A stretch of DNA of 64,000 nt from Fusibacter sp. 3D3 (GTDB lineage: Bacteria > Bacillota > Clostridia > Peptostreptococcales > Acidaminobacteraceae): NCBI RefSeq assembly GCF_001748365.1, contig NZ_BDHH01000002.1, positions 192,040 to 256,039 of the forward strand, in the 5' to 3' direction. Made by a program: the position numbers and the translations under genes. Positions 50,684 through 58,465 of this stretch are shown here, in pieces. The number at the start of each line of letters is the position of its first letter. Position 1 is the stretch's first letter. The notes under the pieces were generated by a model. That model did not search any database and was not told the origin of the DNA. It saw only the letters and a list, made by a program, of their open reading frames with translations.

Positions 50684-50983
50684 GCTTTTGAAACTTAATA
50701 GATTCTTACACGTCCAAATGATTGAATGTACTTTCATGGGGAGGGGGAATCTATGTCATTGTATCAATTTTTCTATGGATTCACAATCTCATTTTTACCT
50801 TTTGTAAGGCGTTTATTCAAAATCTGTTCTAAAAAACCTAAAGAGCAGATCATTGGATACCCAAAGATAATGGTGACGCGGCTTCGCCCAACACAATGTT
50901 CCTAAATCACATTTTATGCCTCCTTGAGGCTTATTTTTTTGTGTGATTTAGAAACATTACTTTATGTTATCTGCTGTTTTTGT

Positions 50984-51994
50984 TTATTCCCTACCTGATT
51001 CTATTTCCTCTTTTTCTTTTAAAATTTCTTCTTTAAATTCTGCTTCACTTGGTATATATAGCATATATTTTGATGCAAAAATCTGTTTATTATCTTCTGG
51101 AAGAGTATATTTTACTACTGCATCCGATTTGTCCGCACATAATACTATTCCAATTGGCAGATTGTCACCTTCGTTCATGAGTTCTCTAGTGTAGTAATTT
51201 ACATACATCTGCATTTGCCCGATGTCTTGATGCTTTAATTCACCAATTTTTAAATCAATTAGAACAAAGCATTTCAAAATATAATTGTAGAATACTAAAT
51301 CTATAAAAAAATTCTCCCCATCAATATAGAATCGTTTCTGTCTTCCGACAAATGAAAAGCCTCGACCTAGTTCCAATAAAAATTCTTGAAGGTGACTTAA
51401 TAGCTTTTCTTCCAAATCTGATTCATATAATTTTTCATATTTATCTATCCCTAAAAATTCTAATACGTAAGGATCTTTTATAACTTCATTTGGTGTCACT
51501 TGATTACTTCCTGCTGAAGCTTCTGTTTTTACTGATTTTTTATCTCTGCTTGATAATAATCGTTCAAAATAAAAGCTATTTATCTGCCTTGATAATTCTC
51601 GCACACTCCAATTTCCATTTTTACATTCTTCAATGTAAAAGTTAATTGCATCACTGTTTTCGAGTTTAAGTAATAGCCTATAATGAGACCAACTTAAATC
51701 GTGACACAGTGTGTCACGATTTCCAAACGACAAGTAAAACTTCCTCATTCTACTCAGATTAGTCTCATCAAAACCTTTTCCATATTCTACTGTTAGTTTT
51801 TTTGATAATTCACCTAGCAAATTGGAACCATATGTCGCATTTTCATTTCCATTTTGCTCTTCTACAATTCTCTTTCCAATATTCCAATATGCTTCAACCA
51901 TAGCAAAATTAACGGCTTTTACTGCTTGCTTACGAGATTTTTCCAATATGATTTTAATATCTTCATAAAATTTATCCTTTAAAATTTCATTCAT
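50984..51994 (-). CDS. YhcG/DUF1016 family PDDEXK nuclease
   Basis: A 336-aa protein. The N-terminal DUF1016-N domain reads VNFAMVEAYWNIGKRIVEEQ, YGKGFDETNLSRMRKFYLSF and LSWSHYRLLLKLENSDAINFY. The C-terminal nuclease domain has RGFSFVGRQKRFYIDGENFFIDLVFYN and CFVLIDLKIGELKHQDIGQMQMYVNYY, with the DLVFYN...DLK pair as catalytic residues. Such proteins are common in restriction and defence islands. The stop lies only 14 bp inside the border with the IS91 element, so the coding sequence is intact but its downstream sequence has been replaced. GGGAGCATGTAA precedes the ATG. Confidence 0.88.
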   Translation of the reverse strand: MNEILKDKFYEDIKIILEKSRKQAVKAVNFAMVEAYWNIGKRIVEEQNGNENATYGSNLLGELSKKLTVEYGKGFDETNLSRMRKFYLSFGNRDTLCHDLSWSHYRLLLKLENSDAINFYIEECKNGNWSVRELSRQINSFYFERLLSSRDKKSVKTEASAGSNQVTPNEVIKDPYVLEFLGIDKYEKLYESDLEEKLLSHLQEFLLELGRGFSFVGRQKRFYIDGENFFIDLVFYNYILKCFVLIDLKIGELKHQDIGQMQMYVNYYTRELMNEGDNLPIGIVLCADKSDAVVKYTLPEDNKQIFASKYMLYIPSEAEFKEEILKEKEEIESGRE

Positions 51995-52078
51995 TTTACA
52001 TGCTCCCTTAATTCGACAATCTTATGTATATTATTATATCAATTATTGTGCGAAAAATCTTGCTGATACAAAAATGGC

Positions 52079-52265
52079 AGATAACGTTTCCGCTATTTCC
52101 GAAGTCACCGTTCTCGCTGGGCGCTTGGCGGCATTCTTGCCCTAAAAAAAATAAGTCTCTTTTGCAAGAATGATGACAAGCGCACAGTGAGAATTGGCGC
52201 GATCGTTGCTTCCTTTCGCAACGATTGTGACGATAGGTGATTTTGGAAATAGACGTGTTAGACGC
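52079..52265 (-). other. attC-like recombination site, copy 2
   Basis: On the minus strand: GTCTAAC (52263-52257), ACGT, CTATTTCC, an unpaired insert, GTCAC...GGTGACTTC, GGAAATAG, spacer, GTTATCT (52085-52079). The longer centre contains further hairpins (CGTTGCGAAAGGAAGCAACG). Boxes and spacing agree with copy 1. It lies directly upstream of the YhcG gene (minus strand), so the order is site - YhcG - (IS91) - site - SLATT. Confidence 0.45.
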
Positions 52266-52751
52266 TGTCGCATGCTCTTAGTCTCAATTTGGTATCGTGC
52301 ATTAATGGTGGGGCGCCTTAGAGTCACACCATTATCTTGCCCTTAATCACAATAGACCAAACCGTCTTTTCTGATCTTTTCAAAATGAGTTATAACAGTT
52401 TGAATATGGCATACTTTGATCAAATATATTCGTCTGTTTTGATTATACTTCCTAATGTGTTCGTGCGATGGCGGCTAACTTACAGATTACCGTAATAAAT
52501 TTCAATACATCAAATGTTAAGGTTCAACATATTGTTTATCAAAATGAGCAGCTGATTCAGCTGTAGATTCTTAGAGACTCCTTTTGAGTTCCTATATATT
52601 TACTTTTACACGCTCTAACCGACGCAACGGCTTCGATTGGCACGAATTTAATCTTGCTATATCTAACGGGTACATCTCGTCCCTAATAACCAAGTCCACT
52701 TCATTCAATGCAATATCTTAGCTATAACCTCTTGCCCTTTATTAGCCTCAT
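52266..52751. other. Gap without a recognisable gene
   Basis: The 485 bases between the second attC-like site and the small plus-strand ORFs carry no frame that looks coding. CTAAC-N5-GATTACCG (about 52475-52491) resembles the left arm of the attC-like sites, and GACTCCTTTTGAG occurs at about 52576 and again at about 52763 (compare CACTCCTTTTGAC in copy 1). It may be decayed cassette sequence. Confidence 0.35.
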
Positions 52752-53030
52752 TTGGCCTTGACTCCTTTTGAGCTGATTTTTTCCCTTCTTGCTCTTGTAA
52801 ATTGTTTTTTTGGGTTCCCATTCTTTACCCCCCTTTTTTGTATAATCCGCTTTAAACTAAAAGCGATTTACCATTCATTTCTATTGGGTTACCCTTTCAT
52901 TATAGGCTTAATGCTACAGTTATTCAAGGTGACGATGTCCATGAGAAAATACGGCTATAAGCGCCCCGTTTTCTTCTTAAATAATACATTTTTATTACAA
53001 CTTGGATTCATTTATTTTCTGATTCTATGA
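52752..53030 (+). CDS. Possible small membrane protein (uncertain)
   Basis: A 92-codon frame starting with TTG, without a good RBS, encoding two hydrophobic stretches (LIFSLLALVNCFFGFPFFTP and LGYPFIIGLMLQLF) and a hydrophobic end. The amino acid make-up is membrane-like, but the missing RBS and neighbouring decayed sequence make it doubtful. It is followed by a TTAGTGTATAATAATC promoter-like sequence for the next gene. Confidence 0.3.
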   Translation: MALTPFELIFSLLALVNCFFGFPFFTPLFCIIRFKLKAIYHSFLLGYPFIIGLMLQLFKVTMSMRKYGYKRPVFFLNNTFLLQLGFIYFLIL

Positions 53031-53102
53031 TTAGTGTATAATAATCATAGTCAAAAAAACTCAAAAAATTGTAACTCACTTTCAATATAAAGGAGCCCCA
53101 CT

Positions 53103-53300
53103 ATGACCATTACAGGATTTCAGCCTTATCAAACCCCTTTATTACTCATGTTTCTACCTACTTTGTCGCTCATCGTCACACTGGTATTAATTTTTTTCCT
53201 CATCCGATTTTTCATTCAATTTGATAGAGCTCTAACGAAAATTGGAACCCTCGAACATGATCTAAAGGAAATCAAAACCTACTTACAGCAACGACAATAA
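53103..53300 (+). CDS. Small single-TM protein (65 aa)
   Basis: A strong RBS (AAAGGAGCCCC) precedes the ATG. Residues 15-37 are a membrane helix (FLPTLSLIVTLVLIFFLIRFFI), then a basic/acidic helix (RALTKIGTLEHDLKEIKTYL) that could form a coiled coil. Family not recognised. It lies 55 bp before another small membrane protein gene and the Card1-like nuclease, all in the same direction. Confidence 0.6.
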   Translation: MTITGFQPYQTPLLLMFLPTLSLIVTLVLIFFLIRFFIQFDRALTKIGTLEHDLKEIKTYLQQRQ

Positions 53301-53355
53301 TCACTTTTATATACTACAGTGAAATTAAGTGTAAACATATAAGGAGGCCTTACAA

Positions 53356-53595
53356 TTGAACAAGACACAAAGAGAATTCAGACGTAAAATGAAAGAACTC
53401 GAAAAGGAAGGGCTCGTAGATAAGCAACCTCGCAGAACACGCAGTATGAGACGTACCAGTGGATTAGGTATTTTAGGCACTTTGTTTATTGCTTGGAATC
53501 TTTGGGCCATGTGCACTTGGTTCTTCCCAGGATTAGCCTTTAGAATCTCTTATGGCTTCCAATCCATAATCCATTTTATACGCTCTATTTTCTAA
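53356..53595 (+). CDS. Small basic membrane protein (79 aa)
   Basis: Start TTG at 53356 with AAGGAGG 8 nt upstream. The first 47 residues are charged (REFRRKMKELEKEGLVDKQP, RRTRSMRRTSGLG); a hydrophobic segment (ILGTLFIAWNLWAMCTWFFPGLAF) and an amphipathic end follow. Unknown family. It is 28 bp upstream of the Card1-like gene, suggesting co-transcription with it. Confidence 0.6.
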   Translation: MNKTQREFRRKMKELEKEGLVDKQPRRTRSMRRTSGLGILGTLFIAWNLWAMCTWFFPGLAFRISYGFQSIIHFIRSIF

Positions 53596-53623
53596 TAAAT
53601 CAGATCTATTGAAAGGGGGCTTC

Positions 53624-54742
53624 ATGATTAAAACACTCTATGTAAAACTCACGCCTCATCCTATTTTTGAAGTAATGGGAATTCTCTCAACAGGACCAGA
53701 GCACGTCATTTTATTAGTACCCTCAAATGTTCATTTGAACTATGATCCCAACTATTTGCTTACTTCAATTAGAAAAAGAAGCCGAGCGACGTTGCTATTA
53801 CAGACCATTGATTTTTCTAATTTTGATACTGTACAAAAATTGTTGTCTGGTATCCATGATCAAGACGGCTTTCTTTTGAGTAGCATGGATACTCTAGAAG
53901 ATTTAATACTGTTTAGAAAACTTTCTGAAAATCATAAAAATATATTTTTCATCGAATCAGATGGTGATCTTTGGCACTTACAGGATTCGAAAGTTGAAAA
54001 TATCGCAACTGAAGAACTCCAATTGGAAGATTTTTTTGAGAGCATTGGTGGTCACATCATTCATGATGAAAAGAAATTTTACGTCCATGAAAGTTACGGC
54101 ACTATTTTGAGTTGGATTGGTCAAAACTATGAGACTTGGTCTAAAGTAAAACATATTTTGAGGCGCCCAAATCTGACAAAATCAGTGTCAGAATCAGCCT
54201 CTATATCTGTTCAAAATTGGGTCTCGGAATCAGCCGATAAAAGGGCATTTCAGCTTTGGCTTGATTTCCTCCACAGCCAAAATATCATTCACATCAAGAG
54301 AACCTCCGCCAAAATAATCATTCACTTTTCACATCACCACTTTAAAGAGTACTTCATGAAATTTGGTATGTGGTTTGAGCATATGATCTACACTTTGATT
54401 AAGGAAAATCAACTTTTAGAAAATTTAAATACAGGCGTGCTCTTCTCATGGGACACTAAGCAAAACCTAGTAAAAAACGAACTCGATGTGGTAGGCATTT
54501 CGGGAAATCGACTTGTTATCATTTCATGTAAAGATACAGCCAACATCAGCGAGCATTCTCTCAATGAAATTGCGCTATACACAGGGGAACTTGCAGAAGA
54601 TTCATCCCTTAAAATTATTGCTACCACAATGCCTTTAAATCAAGCTCACCTCATCGCACGTGCCGAAGCCTTAGGCATTCACTTATTACATTATAATGGC
54701 GATGGCGATGCGTTCATACAAGCCCTAAAAAGGTTGTTATAA
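53624..54742 (+). CDS. Card1/Can2-like (DUF1887) CARF-nuclease
   Basis: A 372-aa protein. The N-terminal half (LYVKLTPHPIFEVMGILSTG, HVILLVPSNVH, LLSSMDTLEDLILF) has the alternating beta/alpha order of CARF domains, which bind cyclic oligoadenylates made by type III CRISPR complexes. A winged-helix-like middle follows. The C-terminus is a PD-(D/E)xK nuclease: GMWFEHMIYTLIKE, NELDVVGISGNRLVIISCKD (Asp about 287, Lys about 302), SLNEIALYTGELAED. The ATG at 53624 follows AAAGGGGGC. There is no cas gene or CRISPR array within the window, so the activating signal must come from elsewhere. Confidence 0.72.
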   Translation: MIKTLYVKLTPHPIFEVMGILSTGPEHVILLVPSNVHLNYDPNYLLTSIRKRSRATLLLQTIDFSNFDTVQKLLSGIHDQDGFLLSSMDTLEDLILFRKLSENHKNIFFIESDGDLWHLQDSKVENIATEELQLEDFFESIGGHIIHDEKKFYVHESYGTILSWIGQNYETWSKVKHILRRPNLTKSVSESASISVQNWVSESADKRAFQLWLDFLHSQNIIHIKRTSAKIIIHFSHHHFKEYFMKFGMWFEHMIYTLIKENQLLENLNTGVLFSWDTKQNLVKNELDVVGISGNRLVIISCKDTANISEHSLNEIALYTGELAEDSSLKIIATTMPLNQAHLIARAEALGIHLLHYNGDGDAFIQALKRLL

Positions 54743-54804
54743 TCCAAAAGCTCTATGGACATCCTCTGATCCGTAGAGCTTTTTATGATACTGCTTTGAA
54801 TGGA

Positions 54805-55134
54805 TTAATCTTCTCTTTGTCTTGTAACCTTAACCAGATTGATGCGGTCTTCAAATGAACCCCTTAATTCTGCTTTCGTTTTCTGAATTTGTTTCATTTC
54901 GCCTTCAGAGATATTATGTGTTTTTTGCAAACATTTGATAACTTCCAAGATATCTGCAAGTTCCTCAATACTTTCTGATTCTAAGTATTCTTGTACTTCT
55001 TCTACAAGCTTACTTTTTAGCGCATTTAGGTATTCTGTTTCATTAAGTTTATTTACTTCATACAATGCACCACTTTCAGCAATGATTTGAGGAATCTTAT
55101 CCCGCACTAACTTATTATGATAAATCGTTTTCAT
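54805..55134 (-). CDS. MazG/phosphoribosyl-ATP pyrophosphohydrolase-like protein
   Basis: A 109-aa helical NTP-pyrophosphatase-type protein: YHNKLVRDKIPQIIAESGA, NALKSKLVEEVQEYLES, SIEELADILEVIKCL. The EExxE...EELAD pattern gives the Mg-binding acidic residues. Family members degrade non-canonical NTPs. The ATG at 55134 follows AAGGAGTGAGC. It is not the histidine pathway enzyme, since no his genes are near. Confidence 0.78.
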   Translation of the reverse strand: MKTIYHNKLVRDKIPQIIAESGALYEVNKLNETEYLNALKSKLVEEVQEYLESESIEELADILEVIKCLQKTHNISEGEMKQIQKTKAELRGSFEDRINLVKVTRQRED

Positions 55135-55297
55135 ACCGCTCACTCCTTATATGTACTCTTTGAGTCTCATTTATTGTCACGTTAACTATACTTATATTTT
55201 AACGCAATTTCTCAATACTTACCATAAAAAAAATCCCCTTCCAAGGGAAAGGGACAAACTCTATATTTTGAGGATTTCAATTAAATTGCGTCATGAC

Positions 55298-55438
55298 ATC
55301 AAAGCGTATACTCAGTCCGCTATGCTACCTTCGTAACCCTTGCGCAATCCGTCAGGATTGCATTCAGTGGGAGTTTGGACTCCCACTGAATGAGGAGATG
55401 TCCCCCACTTTGAGAAGTGGGGGACATCTCCTCAAGGG
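55298..55438 (+). repeat. Palindrome-associated element, copy C
   Basis: ATCAAAGCGTATACTCAGTC to CTCAAGGG (141 nt) with the 13-bp hairpin ATTCAGTGGGAGT/ACTCCCACTGAAT and a 14-bp hairpin GATGTCCCCCACTT/AAGTGGGGGACATC. It ends one base before the peroxiredoxin stop codon TAA on the minus strand (TTAT flank) and replaces that gene's native downstream region, probably acting as its terminator. Confidence 0.88.
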
Positions 55439-55960
55439 TTATAAAAGTGTGTCACCTTCTTCCCAATCTACTGGGCATAAACCACCTGTTTGGAGGGCTT
55501 TTAAAACTCTTAGCGTTTCATCTACACTTCTTCCAACATTAAGGTCATGAACAACACTGTATCTCACTTTACCCTCTGGATCAATAATAAAGAGACCACG
55601 AAGTGCAATCCCTGCCTCTTCAATAAGCACACCATAATCGGATGATAATTTTTTAGTTAAATCCGCGCCAATCGGAAAATTCAGTTTACCAAGGTCACTG
55701 TTAATCCAAGCTTTATGTGAATGCTCACTGTCGATACTAACGCCGAGTACATCTGCACCTAAAGCTTTAAAGGCCTCATATTTTTTTGAATAAGCAGTGA
55801 TCTCCGTTGGACATACAAACGTGAAATCAAGCGGATAAAAAAACAACACAAGCCATTTTCCTCTATAATCACTTAATGAGACGCGTCCAAATCCACTGCC
55901 ATCTCCTAATGCTGTTGCTATGTTAAACTCCGGTGCATTTTGACCTACAATTCTTTCCAT
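55439..55960 (-). CDS. 2-Cys peroxiredoxin (AhpC/TSA family)
   Basis: A 173-aa thiol peroxidase. It has the peroxidatic motif [15 protein letters not shown], then [31 protein letters not shown] and the resolving-Cys region [13 protein letters not shown]. It reduces H2O2 and organic peroxides with thioredoxin or similar donors. The ATG at 55960 follows GGAGGAAATTGATA. The stop codon abuts the element at 55298-55438; the C-terminus is unaffected. Confidence 0.93.
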   Translation of the reverse strand: MERIVGQNAPEFNIATALGDGSGFGRVSLSDYRGKWLVLFFYPLDFTFVCPTEITAYSKKYEAFKALGADVLGVSIDSEHSHKAWINSDLGKLNFPIGADLTKKLSSDYGVLIEEAGIALRGLFIIDPEGKVRYSVVHDLNVGRSVDETLRVLKALQTGGLCPVDWEEGDTLL

Positions 55961-56076
55961 TATCAATTTCCTCCTCTAAATTATACGACTAAGGCAAGAG
56001 CCTTGTTCTAAATAGAGTATATCATAAAATGTAATGATTACAATATGATTTCAGTTATCAATTGTGAAGAAATTGT

Positions 56077-56174
56077 AAATCATTATCCATCAAAACTTTG
56101 TTTGCCTGACCCGTTCTCGTCTAACCGCTTAGCGCAGGTTAAACATTCCTGACTCTAAGCTGGACGAAAACTAA
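56077..56174 (-). repeat. 100-nt structured repeat, copy 2
   Basis: The minus strand reads TTAGTTTTCGTCCAGCTTAG, AGTCAGGAATGTTTAACCTGCGCTAAG, CGGTTAGACGAGAACGGGTC, then CAAAGTTTTGATGGATAATG. It matches the copy at 35911-36010, including the CTTAGAG...CTAAG stem, with changes mostly in loops. It lies between peroxiredoxin and L25. Confidence 0.7.
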
Positions 56175-56233
56175 TGATTTTATTAAAAAACGCCTATCGT
56201 CTATTGACTCTAAGCGTTTCTTTTGCGTACCCA

Positions 56234-56836
56234 TTATTCTTTTTCTGCTACAAATTGTGTTGGTTCACTTGAGGTTTCATCTTCTACTTCCAATTTAACT
56301 TTTGGATGTGAAACAGTTACAATTACAAGTTCTTGAACATTATCGTTGTCACTTTGAATCTCTAAATAACTTGGAATTTCTAAAGCCGAAAGTAAAACTG
56401 TATCACCAACAGATGCTTTTGATAAATCGTATGTGATATCTGACGGACTCTCGTCTATAGGATATTTACAGTCAATTTCATGTGTGTTTTGTTGTACAAC
56501 ATAGCCTTTGCCCTCAAGAAGTTCTTTTCCGATGATATGAATCTGAATTTTAGCGTGAATTTTATCACTTGCAGAAACTCTTAAAAGATCAAAATGCATG
56601 ATTTTTTCTGGTGTAAGTATTTCTCGTTGAAGATCTTTGATGTATACTTTATGTGATTTGCCTTCGAATTCACATGGAAATACAGCACTTTGACCCATTT
56701 TTTCATACGTTTTGTGGAATTCTTTACGATCAACTTTGATTTTTGAAGGTTCAATGCCATTTCCATAAATCACACCAGCTACCATACCTTGCTTTTTCAC
56801 TTCTTTATTTGATTCTTCTCTTAAAATTACTTTCAT
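56234..56836 (-). CDS. rplY: Ribosomal protein L25 / general stress protein Ctc
   Basis: A 200-aa Ctc-type L25 that binds 5S rRNA. N-terminal domain: GMVAGVIYGNGIEPSKIKVD, FPCEFEGKSHKVYIKDLQRE, HFDLLRVSASDKIHAKIQIH. C-terminal TL5-type beta domain: NTHEIDCKYPIDESPSDITY, ILLSALEIP-like stretch, ELVIVTVSHPK. The acidic tail (VEDETSSEPTQFVAEKE) is typical. GAGAGGAGTC lies before the ATG. Monocistronic. Confidence 0.92.
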   Translation of the reverse strand: MKVILREESNKEVKKQGMVAGVIYGNGIEPSKIKVDRKEFHKTYEKMGQSAVFPCEFEGKSHKVYIKDLQREILTPEKIMHFDLLRVSASDKIHAKIQIHIIGKELLEGKGYVVQQNTHEIDCKYPIDESPSDITYDLSKASVGDTVLLSALEIPSYLEIQSDNDNVQELVIVTVSHPKVKLEVEDETSSEPTQFVAEKE

Positions 56837-56939
56837 GATGAGACTCCTCTCAATATAGGTTTACATAATTGACACCTATCTCTCTATTATACCCTATTTT
56901 AAGTCAGAATACATGTTTTTTATAAATACAAGTAAAATT

Positions 56940-56964
56940 ATCAAAGCGTATACTCAGTCCGCTA
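56940..56964 (+). repeat. Palindrome-associated element, end fragment D
   Basis: ATCAAAGCGTATACTCAGTC plus CGCTA, identical to the end of copies B and C, without the rest. The helicase stop codon TAG (complement of 56962-56964) lies within this fragment, so the insertion or a deletion fixed the end of that gene. Confidence 0.7.
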
Positions 56965-58410
56965 ACCTATAATGACCTTACTGACTTTCCTGATCCGGCC
57001 TTTGATCGGTTTGTTTTGAAGAGCCTTAAGGACATAGTCTCCCTTATTGTTGAGAATCTCTACATAGGTTGAAATATCCATTATATTGATGATCCCGATA
57101 TCGGACGCCTCTATTTCATCTAAGCTACAAAGTGTGCCTACCACATCTACCGCTCTCATTTTTGTCTTCTTGCCCGCATTGATGTGAATTTTTAAGATCC
57201 CTTCATTCACATCCACACCTTTGATTTCCTTCGGTGTCGGCGTGATCAATACTTTCTCATCAAAAGCATCTTGGCTGCTTTCTATAGCCGCTTCACTTGG
57301 CCTATCTCCCAGCGGAATCTCAGCTTTAATATACTCATGTACCTCTCTAAGCAACTTTTGATCTGCTGGCGATACGAAGGTAATCGCCTTGCCAGTATTG
57401 CCTATGCGTCCTGTACGCCCAATACGGTGCACATAGCTCTCGCTCTTGTTCGGAACATCATAGTTTATGACGAGCTCTATTTGGTCAATGTCAATCCCTC
57501 GAGCCGCCACGTCCGTTGCAATTAAATATCTAAATTCACCTTTTCTAAACTTGTCCATAACCTTGATGCGATCTGTCTGTTCCATGCCACCATGCAATTT
57601 TTCCACTAAAAAATGGGCATCCATTAAAGTTCTAAAGACGTCTTCTACTTTTTGCTGCGTGTTACAAAAAAGAATTAAACTGTCTGGATTTTCTGTGATT
57701 AAAACATCTCTCAAAAGAACTCTCTTTTGATTTTCTTCCACCTCAATCCGATACTGCAAAATTCTATCAATCACAGGGTCTTTGGACTCAATTTCAATCA
57801 ATACAGGGTGACGGAGTTGTGTTTCACACAGTTTTTTAATGTTGTCGGGCATTGTCGCAGAAAGCACCACGGTGACGCGTTCTGAGGGAAGTTCGTTTAA
57901 AATCGCTTCCACTTGTTCAAAAAAGCCCATCTTGAGCATTTCATCCGCTTCATCAATGACTAGATATTTAATCATGGACGTCTCTAACGTCCCGCGCTCT
58001 ATATGGTCCATCACTCTTCCAGGAGTCCCCACAACCACATGTGTTTTCTGTTTGAGTTCTTTCTCTTGCAATCGAAAAGGCGATCTGCCATAAAGTGCCG
58101 ATACTTTTATGCGCTTAAATCGGCCGAGATGGAAGACATCATCTTTTACCTGAATCGCAAGTTCTCTAGTGGGTGCCAATATCATAACTTGTGGCTTATT
58201 TTCTTCCCAATCTACGCGCTCGCAAATGGGAATTGCAAAGGCAGCGGTCTTACCACTGCCTGTTTGAGATCTCACAATAACGTCTTTTCCATCAAGAATC
58301 AGAGGAATTATACTCTCTTGGACTTGTGTTGGCGCATCGAACTTCATCAGTGCAACGGCCTTTAAAATAGATTCGCTTAGTGCAAAATCATTAAATTTTG
58401 AATTTGTCAT
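56962..58410 (-). CDS. DEAD-box RNA helicase with DbpA-type RNA-binding domain
   Basis: A 482-aa helicase. The core has QTGSGKTAAFAIP (Walker A), PTRELAIQ, GTPGRVMDH, DEAD (VIDEADEML), SAT (VLSATMP), SLILFCNTQQ, ATDVAARGIDIDQI and YVHRIGRTGRIG. The last 75 residues (LKIHINAGKKTKMRAVDVVG, TYVEILNNKGDYVLKAL, KGRIRKVSKV) are a DbpA-like domain that binds 23S rRNA, so ribosome assembly is the likely job. The end of the protein (VIIG, stop) is formed by the repeat fragment at 56940; normal family members stop close to this position, so function is probably intact. The start ATG has GCGGAAAAA upstream, a weak RBS. Confidence 0.92.
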   Translation of the reverse strand: MTNSKFNDFALSESILKAVALMKFDAPTQVQESIIPLILDGKDVIVRSQTGSGKTAAFAIPICERVDWEENKPQVMILAPTRELAIQVKDDVFHLGRFKRIKVSALYGRSPFRLQEKELKQKTHVVVGTPGRVMDHIERGTLETSMIKYLVIDEADEMLKMGFFEQVEAILNELPSERVTVVLSATMPDNIKKLCETQLRHPVLIEIESKDPVIDRILQYRIEVEENQKRVLLRDVLITENPDSLILFCNTQQKVEDVFRTLMDAHFLVEKLHGGMEQTDRIKVMDKFRKGEFRYLIATDVAARGIDIDQIELVINYDVPNKSESYVHRIGRTGRIGNTGKAITFVSPADQKLLREVHEYIKAEIPLGDRPSEAAIESSQDAFDEKVLITPTPKEIKGVDVNEGILKIHINAGKKTKMRAVDVVGTLCSLDEIEASDIGIINIMDISTYVEILNNKGDYVLKALQNKPIKGRIRKVSKVIIG

Positions 58411-58465
58411 TTTTTCCGCTTTCTTATAGGTTTAGAGGGGCCAGTTTCGCACGAACCCTCTCACT

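Larger units (their letters stand above)
48600..50970 (+). mobile_element. IS91-family element with integrase and Y2 transposase
   Basis: It contains a tyrosine recombinase (frameshifted) and an HUH/Y2 transposase in overlapping order, followed by 290 bp of non-coding 3' end with the terminal stem shared with the relics at 44446 and 46580. The right border is at about 50970 (...CTTTATGTTAT, after which the three copies diverge). The left border is not defined; it must lie between the attC-like site and the integrase start. Confidence 0.8.

Noticed and set aside
54805-55134. Histidine biosynthesis HisE
   Set aside because: Only the general MazG/PRA-PH fold is shared; there are no his genes in the vicinity and the N-terminus is that of small house-cleaning proteins.
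55293-55550. Frame of 85 codons similar to the end of the 30763-31281 frame
   Set aside because: The similarity (ILSPLCYLRN..., WEFGLPLN) comes from the shared palindrome-associated element read in one frame, not from homologous proteins; the rest is antisense to peroxiredoxin.
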